Shown here in pieces: positions 22,978-29,682 of a stretch of 64,000 nucleotides of DNA. Below the pieces are notes generated by a model, which was given only the letters and a program-made list of their open reading frames with translations, had not been told where the DNA came from and searched no databases. The position numbers were made by a program, and so were the translations under genes. Positions within the stretch are counted from its first letter, which is position 1, and every line of letters starts with the position of its first letter. Source of the DNA: an uncultured Clostridia bacterium (GTDB lineage Bacteria > Bacillota > Clostridia > CAKSNL01 > HGM11501). The stretch spans positions 83,805 to 147,804 of the forward strand of contig CAKSNL010000006.1 in the NCBI GenBank assembly GCA_934476235.1. The letters run 5' to 3'.

Positions 22978-24239
22978 GTGAAATCTTAAAAATAATTGAA
23001 GAATTCAAAAAACCGTGCGCGTGCGGGAAAGTGCATAAGACCGCGGTGCGCGACGTGGTGATAGAGCCCGGCGCGGTAAAAAGGGTCGGCGAAATATTAA
23101 GGAAAAACTCTTTCCCCGAAGATCTTTTGCTTGTGGCGGACAAAAACACGCTCAAAGCGGCTTCTCCGATTACCGAAAGCCTTTACGGCTTTAACGTTTC
23201 TTATAAGATATATGACGATTTGAGAGTCGCTAAAATGGAGCATGTGGAAGAGCTTCAGGATTTGATAAGAGGAAAGGACATTGCCGTTCTTTCCGTCGGC
23301 ACCGGCTCGGTAAACGATTCATGCCGCCTCGCCGCGTCGCGCGAGGGGAAAAGGCTCTGCATATTCGGCACCGCCCCGTCGATGGACGGGTTTGCCTCCT
23401 ACGGCGCGCCGATAGTAAAGGGAGCGTTTAAGTCAAGCTACGCGTCGCAAAGCCCGGAGGTCATAATCGCGGACACCGAAATTTTAGCCGCCGCGCCGAC
23501 AAAGTTAAAGTCCGCCGGATTCGGGGACATGATGGCAAAGTACATAGGGCTTATCGACTGGCAGATATCGCACCTTTTAACCGGCGAATATTACTGCGAA
23601 AAAATAGCCGCGCTCACGCGTGAGGCGGCGGATGAGATTATGAGTATGGCGGGCTCTGTCACAAAGAACGACCCGCACACGGCGGGCAAGATTTTTGAGG
23701 CTCTTTTAAAAACCGGAATCGGAATGAGCTTTTCCGAAAATTCGCGCCCGGCGAGCGGAAGCGAGCACATAATCGCGCACCTTATAGAGTGCGTCGAGCT
23801 GCGCAGCGGCAAAATCCCGAATTTTCACGGGGAGGACGTCGGCGTCTGCACACTTTATATGTTAAAATACTATAACGCGCTTGCGGAGCATGAAGCCGTC
23901 GGCGCGGACTATGAAAAGGTCGACTGGGACGATGTGTACTCCTTTTACGGCGATATGGCTCCCGACGTGAGAAAGCTAAACGAGCCGGAAAACTGCATAG
24001 ATGGTGTGACTCCCGAATCCGTAAAGGAAAACTGGAGCGCGGTAAGAGAGATTATAAAGAGCGTTCCGGGCTATGACGAGGTTAAAGAGGCGATGGAAAA
24101 AGCGGGCTGCAAAATAACGGTTTCCGATATCGGCAAGAGCGAAAAGCTTTTTTCCGACTGCGTGAAATATTCGCCCTACATGAGAAAAAGACTCACGCTT
24201 TTAAGGCTTAAAGACATGATAAAACCGGCTGATGTTTAA
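22974..24239 (+). CDS. sn-glycerol-1-phosphate dehydrogenase (AraM/EgsA-like)
   Basis: A 421-residue member of the iron/nickel-dependent dehydrogenase superfamily closest to AraM/EgsA, which interconverts dihydroxyacetone phosphate and sn-glycerol-1-phosphate with NAD(P)H. Evidence: GTGSVNDSCRLAA (nucleotide loop), FGTAPSMDGFAS, the metal Asp in SAGFGDMMAKYI, and metal His residues in SGSEHIIAHLIE and IPNFHGEDVGV. In Bacillus the product feeds heptaprenylglyceryl phosphate through PcrB; here the partner is a HAD phosphatase. Overlaps that gene by four bases. Confidence 0.88.
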   Translation: MSEILKIIEEFKKPCACGKVHKTAVRDVVIEPGAVKRVGEILRKNSFPEDLLLVADKNTLKAASPITESLYGFNVSYKIYDDLRVAKMEHVEELQDLIRGKDIAVLSVGTGSVNDSCRLAASREGKRLCIFGTAPSMDGFASYGAPIVKGAFKSSYASQSPEVIIADTEILAAAPTKLKSAGFGDMMAKYIGLIDWQISHLLTGEYYCEKIAALTREAADEIMSMAGSVTKNDPHTAGKIFEALLKTGIGMSFSENSRPASGSEHIIAHLIECVELRSGKIPNFHGEDVGVCTLYMLKYYNALAEHEAVGADYEKVDWDDVYSFYGDMAPDVRKLNEPENCIDGVTPESVKENWSAVREIIKSVPGYDEVKEAMEKAGCKITVSDIGKSEKLFSDCVKYSPYMRKRLTLLRLKDMIKPADV

Positions 24240-24254
24240 TCAGCCGGTTTTTGT
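24223..24254. terminator. Terminator after the G1P dehydrogenase gene
   Basis: AAACCGGCTGAT pairs with ATCAGCCGGTTT followed by TTG; the stem includes the stop codon region and also faces the convergent lipoprotein gene. Confidence 0.85.
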
Positions 24255-24496
24255 TATTTAACCTGTCCCGAACCGTCCGGGTCGACCATGTCGCGCGCCG
24301 CGCGTCCGGCATCCTCGGCTCCGTTCTTTAAGTCCTTGCCGGTATCCTTTATGTCGTCCTTTAAATTGCTGTCATCGTTTTTCTTATCGCTGTTCTGGCT
24401 GTTATCCGTGCTTGTATCGGGTGCTGTGTTATTTGTGCATCCGGCAAACGAGAATAAAAGCGTTACCGCGAACAAAACTGCCAATATTTTTTTCAT
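24254..24496 (-). CDS. Small hydrophilic lipoprotein
   Basis: An 80-residue product with a lipoprotein signal (MKKILAVLFAVTLLFSFAGC) and a mature part rich in Asp, Asn, Lys and Ser, ending KNGAEDAGRAARDMVDPDGSG. No domain is recognised; it resembles the small surface lipoproteins common in Clostridia. The ATG at 24496 is chosen because an earlier in-frame ATG abuts the GGAG site. Single gene. Confidence 0.75.
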   Translation of the reverse strand: MKKILAVLFAVTLLFSFAGCTNNTAPDTSTDNSQNSDKKNDDSNLKDDIKDTGKDLKNGAEDAGRAARDMVDPDGSGQVK

Positions 24497-24563
24497 AAAA
24501 AATGTCATCTCCTAACTTTTTTCTTTATTATTTTCTTATTTTGAAAAAAATATGCATATTTTA

Positions 24564-24592
24564 TTGACTAAATTTAACCTGCTTGGTATACT
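24564..24592 (+). promoter_or_regulatory. Sigma-A promoter of prfA
   Basis: TTGACT, 17 bp, TATACT, 39 bases before the start codon. Confidence 0.8.
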
Positions 24593-24631
24593 TATATATG
24601 TGACTAATCTTACTTGGAAGGATTTTTTAAA

Positions 24632-25699
24632 ATGTTTGATAAACTGGACTTTATTGAGGAACGCTATAACGACCTGACGGAAAAGATAAGCGATCCCGAC
24701 GTTCTGGCGGACAGGGAACGCTGGAGCAAGCTCATCAAGGAGCACTCGGACATGACCCCGATAGTCGAAAAATACAAGGAATACAAAAATTTAAAAGCAG
24801 CGGTCGAGGAGGCGAAAGCCATACTGGACGATCCGGATTCAAAGGAGCTATATGAGCTTGCAAAAGCGGAAATCTCCGAAGCTGAGGAAAAGATCGGCAC
24901 CTGCGCGGACGAGCTTAAGATACTCCTTTTGCCGAAGGACCCGAACGACGATAAAAACGTTATCATGGAGATACGCGCCGGCGCGGGCGGAGATGAGGCG
25001 GCGCTTTTTGCCGCGTCGCTTTTCAGAATGTATTCGATGTATGCCGAGTCGCGCCGCTGGAAGATCGACATTATGAACACGAGCGAGACCGGAATCGGCG
25101 GTTATAAGGAAATTTCCTTCATGATAATCGGTCAGGGCGCATACAGCCGCCTTAAGTACGAAAGCGGCGTTCACCGCGTGCAGAGAGTGCCGGATACGGA
25201 GTCGCAGGGAAGGATCCACACGTCGACCGTTACGGTTGCCGTGCTTCCCGAAATCGACCAGGTCGAGGTCGATATCGACCCGAACGATTTGAGGATTGAC
25301 GTGTTCAGAGCCGGCGGACCCGGAGGTCAGTGCGTTAATACGACGGACAGTGCGGTGCGTATCACGCATATTCCGACAGGGCTTGTGGTAAGCTGCCAGG
25401 ATGAGAAGAGTCAGCACAAGAACAAGGACAAGGGAATGAAGATTCTCCGCGCAAGGCTTTATGAGCTTATGGAGTCCGAGCAGCACGAAAAGGTCGCGTC
25501 CGAGCGAAAGAGCCAGGTCGGCACGGGCGACAGGAGCGAGAGGATAAGAACCTACAACTTCCCGCAGGGGAGAGTGTCCGACCACAGAATCGGGCTGACG
25601 CTGCATAAGATCGACGCGATTATGAACGGCGATTTGGACGAATTGCTTGACGCGCTCACGGTGCACTACCAGAGCGAAAAACTGAAGATGCAGGACTGA
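24632..25699 (+). CDS. prfA: Peptide chain release factor 1
   Basis: A 355-residue class I release factor that ends translation at UAA and UAG. The GGQ tripeptide is in FRAGGPGGQCVNTTDSAVR (about residue 231); an N-terminal coiled-coil domain and the QDEKSQHKNKDKGM.ILRARLYE segment are also present. The codon-recognition region (PxT-like) is near RVQRVPDTESQGRIHTST. ATG 24632 has GGAAGGA ten bases upstream; a TTG six codons earlier sits inside that site. No hemK/prmC gene follows, unlike in many bacteria. Confidence 0.97.
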   Translation: MFDKLDFIEERYNDLTEKISDPDVLADRERWSKLIKEHSDMTPIVEKYKEYKNLKAAVEEAKAILDDPDSKELYELAKAEISEAEEKIGTCADELKILLLPKDPNDDKNVIMEIRAGAGGDEAALFAASLFRMYSMYAESRRWKIDIMNTSETGIGGYKEISFMIIGQGAYSRLKYESGVHRVQRVPDTESQGRIHTSTVTVAVLPEIDQVEVDIDPNDLRIDVFRAGGPGGQCVNTTDSAVRITHIPTGLVVSCQDEKSQHKNKDKGMKILRARLYELMESEQHEKVASERKSQVGTGDRSERIRTYNFPQGRVSDHRIGLTLHKIDAIMNGDLDELLDALTVHYQSEKLKMQD

Positions 25700-25704
25700 A
25701 AACG

Positions 25705-25735
25705 GCATCCGCATTTAGCGGATGTCTTTTTTTGT
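25705..25735 (+). terminator. prfA terminator
   Basis: CATCCGC pairs with GCGGATG across ATTTA, followed by TCTTTTTTTG. Its 3' half (18 bases, 25718-25735) is repeated exactly at 25949-25966. Confidence 0.85.
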
Positions 25736-25778
25736 TCTGCATGAAGAGCTTGAACGCTCGAAATATGTGAGTATTCCT

Positions 25779-25910
25779 AAAAATCCTCCCTTCGCCTTCG
25801 GCTCTTCCGTCTCGCTGCGGCTCTCCTCACGCCTCGGTTCTGACAGTCCACCGGACTGCCATTCATTGCCTCGGCGCCGCTGCGCTACCTTTAGCAAGGA
25901 GGACTTTTTT
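25779..25910. mobile_element. Mosaic repeat element, copy 3, inverted, inside a duplicated terminator half
   Basis: Reads in the opposite direction to copies 1 and 2: CTAAAAATCCTCCCTTCGCC at the left and GCAAGGAGGACTTTTTT at the right, with CCGTCTCGCTGCGGCTCTCC, the CAGTCCACCGGACTG palindrome and TTGCCTCGGCGCCGC in between. It is shorter (about 132 bp). The sequence GCGGATGTCTTTTTTTGT occurs on both sides (25718-25735 and 25949-25966). No gene is seen in 25700-26064. Confidence 0.7.
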
Positions 25911-25998
25911 GACGCACCCGTTTAAGGCAAGGTTTAATTTTAACAGATGCGGATGTCTTTTTTTGTCGCACGAAAGACAGGAAACGACAAAATCTTTC

Positions 25999-26026
25999 AA
26001 AGGGAAAAACTGGAAAAAACAGAATC
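25999..26026 (+). promoter_or_regulatory. Possible sigma-H promoter of the spoIIA operon
   Basis: AAAGGGAAA, 11 bp, ACAGAATC resembles the sigma-H pattern (RnAGGAwww, 11-12 bp, RnnGAAww) and lies 38 bases before spoIIAA, an operon known to use sigma-H in other spore formers. One -35 base and one -10 base deviate. Confidence 0.35.
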
Positions 26027-26064
26027 AGTAATTATGAAAGCATACAAAAGAAAGGAAGATATAT

Positions 26065-26421
26065 ATGAAAGACAGTTACACGGCGACAAAAAGCGCGCTC
26101 GTGGTGAAGATTGAGGGCGAGCTTGACCAGCACAACGCGGTCGCCTTAAGGCGGTCGCTGGACGAGCGCATTTCATTGGGGTGCGACAATCTGGTGTTTG
26201 ACTTGGGAAGGCTTGAATTTATGGACAGCTCCGGAATCGGGGTCATCATCGGGCGGTACAAAAACGTTACCGCGCTCGGCGGCAGAGCGTGTATCGCCGC
26301 CGCAAAGCCGCAGGTGGAGCGGATCATAAGGTTATCCGCAATCGACAGGATAATCCCGCTTTACAAGGACGTGGACGAGGCAATAAACGCAATAGAGGGC
26401 ACGAAAGAAGAGGTGAAATAA
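26065..26421 (+). CDS. spoIIAA: Anti-sigma F factor antagonist
   Basis: A 118-residue STAS-domain protein. MDSSGIGVIIGRYK carries the serine (about residue 56) that SpoIIAB phosphorylates; when unphosphorylated it captures SpoIIAB and frees sigma F in the forespore. RBS AAAGGAAG. First gene of the complete spoIIAA-spoIIAB-sigF operon, with one base between it and spoIIAB. Confidence 0.96.
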   Translation: MKDSYTATKSALVVKIEGELDQHNAVALRRSLDERISLGCDNLVFDLGRLEFMDSSGIGVIIGRYKNVTALGGRACIAAAKPQVERIIRLSAIDRIIPLYKDVDEAINAIEGTKEEVK

Positions 26422-26422
26422 A

Positions 26423-26836
26423 ATGGATAACTTTATGCGGACGGAATTTTTAAGCAAAACGGCAAACGAGGGCTTTGCGCGCGCCGCGGTATCGGCGTTT
26501 TTATCGCAGCTTGACCCGACTATAGAGCAGCTTGCCGAGATAAAAACCGCGGTCTCCGAGGCGGTGACAAACGCAATAGTTCACGGCTATGAATCCATGA
26601 GCGGCTTTGTCACGCTTACATGTCAGTGGAAGGAGCGGCTCGTTACCATAACGGTGGAGGACAAGGGCTGCGGCATCAGCGATGTTGCGATGGCGCGCAC
26701 TCCGCTTTTCACCACGAAGCCGGAGCTTGAGCGGAGCGGAATGGGCTTCACCGTTATGGAAAATTTCATGGACTCGGTCGAGGTGTATTCCAAGGAGCAC
26801 TCAGGAACAAAGGTGGTTATGGTTAAAAAGCTATGA
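26423..26836 (+). CDS. spoIIAB: Anti-sigma F factor / serine kinase
   Basis: A 137-residue GHKL-type protein kinase that binds sigma F and phosphorylates SpoIIAA. The N box is in SEAVTNAIVHGY, the G1 box is VEDKGCGI, and the G2-type glycines are in LERSGMGFTVMENFMD. RBS GAGGTG. Its stop overlaps the sigF start (ATGA), the usual coupled arrangement that keeps the anti-sigma and sigma in balance. Confidence 0.96.
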   Translation: MDNFMRTEFLSKTANEGFARAAVSAFLSQLDPTIEQLAEIKTAVSEAVTNAIVHGYESMSGFVTLTCQWKERLVTITVEDKGCGISDVAMARTPLFTTKPELERSGMGFTVMENFMDSVEVYSKEHSGTKVVMVKKL

Positions 26837-27540
26837 CGGAAAACGAGAGACTTCTGGGGCTTATAAAAGAGGGGGACTGTGAGGCAAGAAACGCTTTGAT
26901 CGAGAACAACATGGGGCTTGTACATAGCATTGCGCGGCGTTTTACCGGGCGCGGATGCGATTTTGAGGAGCTGTGCCAGATCGGCGCGATAGGTCTTATC
27001 AAGGCGACGGACAGGTTCAGCTTGGACTTCGGCGTTCAGTTTTCGACCTACGCCGTTCCCGTTATCATGGGAGAGATAAAAAAGTTTTTGAGGGACGACG
27101 GACCGGTCAAGGTTGCGCGGAGCTTAAAGGAGCTTTCGAGCCGCGCGATGGGCGAAAAAGAGCGGATGGAAAACGAGCTGGGGCGCGAGGTCACGGTGTC
27201 GGAGCTTTCCCGCGCTTTGGGAGTGGAGCCCGAAAAGCTCGCCGGAGCACTGTCAAGCGCGGTCGCTCCGAAGTCGCTTTACGAATCCGCGGGCGATGAT
27301 GACGAGCCGGTGATGGACCGCATCGCGGCAGAACCCTCGGGCGAGGAAAAAATAGTTGACCGTATGGCACTTTCGGAGGCGTTATCAGAGCTTGACAGGC
27401 GGGAGAGAAACGTTATAATCATGCGCTATTTCAGAAATATGACGCAGACGGACGTTTCCGCTCTTTTGGGCGTGTCGCAGGTGCAGGTCTCCAGAATAGA
27501 AACGCGCGCAAAAAAGAAGCTTAAAGAAGGACTCATTTAG
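26833..27540 (+). CDS. sigF: RNA polymerase sigma factor F
   Basis: A 235-residue forespore-specific sigma factor. Region 2 shows NNMGLVHSIARRFTGRGCDFEELCQIGAIGL in outline and FSTYAVPVIMGEIKKFLRDDGPVKVARS; region 3 is ELGREVTVSELSRALG; region 4 is MRYFRNMTQTDVSALLGVSQVQVSRIE. Position after spoIIAB decides F over G. It proves the organism carries the sporulation programme. Confidence 0.96.
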   Translation: MTENERLLGLIKEGDCEARNALIENNMGLVHSIARRFTGRGCDFEELCQIGAIGLIKATDRFSLDFGVQFSTYAVPVIMGEIKKFLRDDGPVKVARSLKELSSRAMGEKERMENELGREVTVSELSRALGVEPEKLAGALSSAVAPKSLYESAGDDDEPVMDRIAAEPSGEEKIVDRMALSEALSELDRRERNVIIMRYFRNMTQTDVSALLGVSQVQVSRIETRAKKKLKEGLI

Positions 27541-27551
27541 AGTCCTTCTTT
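27523..27551 (+). terminator. Hairpin at the end of sigF
   Basis: AAAGAAGGACTC pairs with GAGTCCTTCTTT around the stop codon. The stem is perfect but the following T run is short. Confidence 0.55.
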
Positions 27552-27559
27552 AAATTGAC

Positions 27560-27588
27560 TTGAAATAACAAAGAAGATGTGCTATACT
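27560..27588 (+). promoter_or_regulatory. Sigma-A promoter of the tsaE operon
   Basis: TTGAAA, 17 bp, TATACT, 31 bases before the tsaE start. Confidence 0.75.
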
Positions 27589-27619
27589 TAAAATATCAGT
27601 GCAAAAGAAAGGTAATTTT

Positions 27620-28048
27620 ATGAAATACATATCTAAAAGCGAAAGCGAAACGGAGAGCATCGCCGAAGAGCTGGCAAAAAAATACGGGTCGGACAAAACG
27701 TTTCTCTTAACGGGCGACTTGGGCGCCGGGAAGACCGCGTTTACAAGGGGGCTTGCGCGCGGCTACGGGTCGGACGCTAAAGTGTCGAGCCCGACGTTTA
27801 CGCTTGTTCACGAATATGACGGGAAAACAAAGGTCTATCACTTTGACCTTTACAGGTTAAATGACTCCGAGGAGCTTTACGATATCGGATTTTCGGACTA
27901 CTTTTCGCCCGGCACCGTCCGCGTTATCGAGTGGCCGGACAATTTTTATTCCGAAATGCCTCCCGATTCGGTCAGGGTGAAGATAGAGCGCATGGGCGGC
28001 GACGATGAGCGCGTTATAGAGGTTATTGACGGGGAGGAAAACGCATGA
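27620..28048 (+). CDS. tsaE: tRNA threonylcarbamoyladenosine synthesis ATPase TsaE
   Basis: A 142-residue P-loop ATPase needed with TsaB and TsaD to make t6A37 on ANN-decoding tRNAs. The Walker A is LTGDLGAGKTAFTRG, then SPTFTLVHEYDG and HFDLYRL, typical of the family. ATG 27620 has AAAGGTAA upstream; a start seven codons earlier lacks one. The stop overlaps tsaB by four bases. tsaD is not in the window. Confidence 0.95.
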   Translation: MKYISKSESETESIAEELAKKYGSDKTFLLTGDLGAGKTAFTRGLARGYGSDAKVSSPTFTLVHEYDGKTKVYHFDLYRLNDSEELYDIGFSDYFSPGTVRVIEWPDNFYSEMPPDSVRVKIERMGGDDERVIEVIDGEENA

Positions 28049-28746
28049 GGATACTTGCAATTGAAGCGTCCGCCGTTGCGGCAAGCGCCGCGGTGACGGA
28101 TAACGGCGTGCTTTTGGCGGAGGAGATTACACAGACGGAGCTTACACATTCCGTTACGCTGCTTCCTATGGTGGATTCCGTTATTAAAAAGTCATCTCTT
28201 TCCCTTTCGGACATTGACATTGTCGCGGTGACGGAGGGACCGGGCTCTTTTTCGGGCTTGAGAATAGGGGTCACGACGGCTAAGACCATCGCGTACGCCG
28301 CGGGCAAAAAAACTGTCGGCGTGTCAACGCTTCTGGCTCTTGCCGCAGCGCTTCCCTTTGCCGATAAGATAATATGCCCGATTATGGACGCGCGGCGCGA
28401 CCAGGTATATAACGCCGTGTACCGCCCTGAAAACGGGGATTTTAAAACGGTGAGAGAGCCGAGGGCTGTCTCGGCTGAGGAGCTGGCGGAGGATATTAAG
28501 TCAATAGGCGAGGAAGTTATTTTTATCGGGGACGGGGTGCCCCGCTTTAAGGAATATTTTATAAACGCACTCGGGAAAGCCACTTACTTTGCGCCGGCGC
28601 ACCTTTGCGCGGCGCGTGCGTCCAACGTCGCTTTCATTGCGGAGCGGGAGAAGGACAAAGCGAAGGACCCGAACGATTTAAATCCGGTATATTTAAGACT
28701 TTCACAGGCGGAAAGAGAATATAATGAGAAAAAAGGAAAGGAATGA
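28045..28746 (+). CDS. tsaB: tRNA threonylcarbamoyladenosine synthesis protein TsaB
   Basis: A 233-residue ASKHA-fold protein: MRILAIEASA at the start, THSVTLLPMVDSV, and VTEGPGSFSGLRIGVTTAK, the TsaB signature. It is the scaffold that joins TsaD and TsaE; it lacks catalytic metal residues, as expected. Second gene of the tsaE-tsaB-rpiB-nrdR-glnN cluster. Confidence 0.95.
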   Translation: MRILAIEASAVAASAAVTDNGVLLAEEITQTELTHSVTLLPMVDSVIKKSSLSLSDIDIVAVTEGPGSFSGLRIGVTTAKTIAYAAGKKTVGVSTLLALAAALPFADKIICPIMDARRDQVYNAVYRPENGDFKTVREPRAVSAEELAEDIKSIGEEVIFIGDGVPRFKEYFINALGKATYFAPAHLCAARASNVAFIAEREKDKAKDPNDLNPVYLRLSQAEREYNEKKGKE

Positions 28747-28752
28747 TTTTTA

Positions 28753-29187
28753 ATGTTGGCAATCGGTTCTGATCACGGAGGATATAAGCTTAAAGAGGCT
28801 ATAAAGGCTCATCTTGACTGGAAAAACATCAAATATCACGATTTCGGCACGTATTCCGAGGAAAGCTGCGACTATCCTGAGTACGCCAAGGCAGTGTGCG
28901 AGGCGATTCAGAAAGGCGAATGCGAAGCGGGAATACTGGTCTGCGGAACGGGAATCGGAATGTCCATGGCAGCGAATAAATTTGACGGGATACGCTGCGC
29001 GCTTTTGACAAATTCGTTCTCCGCAAAGCTCACAAAGGAGCACAACAATGCGAACGTTATCGCCCTGGGCGGAAGAGTTACCGCCGAAGGACTGGCGCTT
29101 GACATAGTGGATACCTGGCTTGACGCAAAGTATCAGGGCGGAAGACATCAGAAGAGAATTGACATGATAGCGGAATTTGAAAAATAA
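28753..29187 (+). CDS. rpiB: Ribose-5-phosphate isomerase B
   Basis: A 144-residue RpiB/LacAB-type isomerase that interconverts ribose-5-phosphate and ribulose-5-phosphate. IGSDHGGYKLKEAIK, catalytic Cys64 in LVCGTGIGMSMAANK, and ALLTNSFSAKLTKEHNNANVIALGGR-type sequence (ending NVIALGGRV) are diagnostic. Allose-6-phosphate may also be a substrate in this family. It lies six bases after tsaB. Confidence 0.95.
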   Translation: MLAIGSDHGGYKLKEAIKAHLDWKNIKYHDFGTYSEESCDYPEYAKAVCEAIQKGECEAGILVCGTGIGMSMAANKFDGIRCALLTNSFSAKLTKEHNNANVIALGGRVTAEGLALDIVDTWLDAKYQGGRHQKRIDMIAEFEK

Positions 29188-29201
29188 CGGGGGAACGCTT
29201 T

Positions 29202-29663
29202 ATGATATGCCCTTTTTGCGGTTATGAGGAAACCAAGGTTTTGGATACGCGCGATACCGATGAGAACACGACGGTAAGAAGAAGGAGAGTGTGCTTATCG
29301 TGCGACAGGCGCTTTACCACTTACGAAAAGGTGGAGCATGTTCCCGTTATGGTGGTTAAAAACGGCGGGAAGAGAGAGCTTTTCTCGCGCGAGAAGATAT
29401 TGGCGGGAATCCTTCGCGCATGCGATAAAACGGATGTCAGCGTTAAGGAAGCGGAGCGCATTGCCGAGGAGGTCGAGGCGGACATCTACAACGCGATGAC
29501 GAAGGAGATAACGTCGCGCCAGATAGGCGAAATGGTAATGGAAAAGCTTAAAAAGATAAACGACATTGCGTACGTCCGTTTTGCGTCGGTCTACCGCCGG
29601 TTCCAGGACGTCAGCTCGTTTATCGACGAGCTTGAGGACCTTATAAAGAACAAACATTCTTAA
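29202..29663 (+). CDS. nrdR: Transcriptional repressor NrdR
   Basis: A 153-residue repressor of ribonucleotide reductase genes. The N-terminal zinc ribbon has Cys3, Cys6, Cys31 and Cys34 (CPFCG, CLSCDRRFTTYE), followed by an ATP-cone domain (VVKNGGKRELFSREKILAGILRAC). It binds (d)ATP and represses nrd promoters at NrdR boxes; none was found here. RBS GGGGGAA. Length is standard. Confidence 0.96.
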   Translation: MICPFCGYEETKVLDTRDTDENTTVRRRRVCLSCDRRFTTYEKVEHVPVMVVKNGGKRELFSREKILAGILRACDKTDVSVKEAERIAEEVEADIYNAMTKEITSRQIGEMVMEKLKKINDIAYVRFASVYRRFQDVSSFIDELEDLIKNKHS

Positions 29664-29682
29664 GAGTTTTACGGAGGAATTT

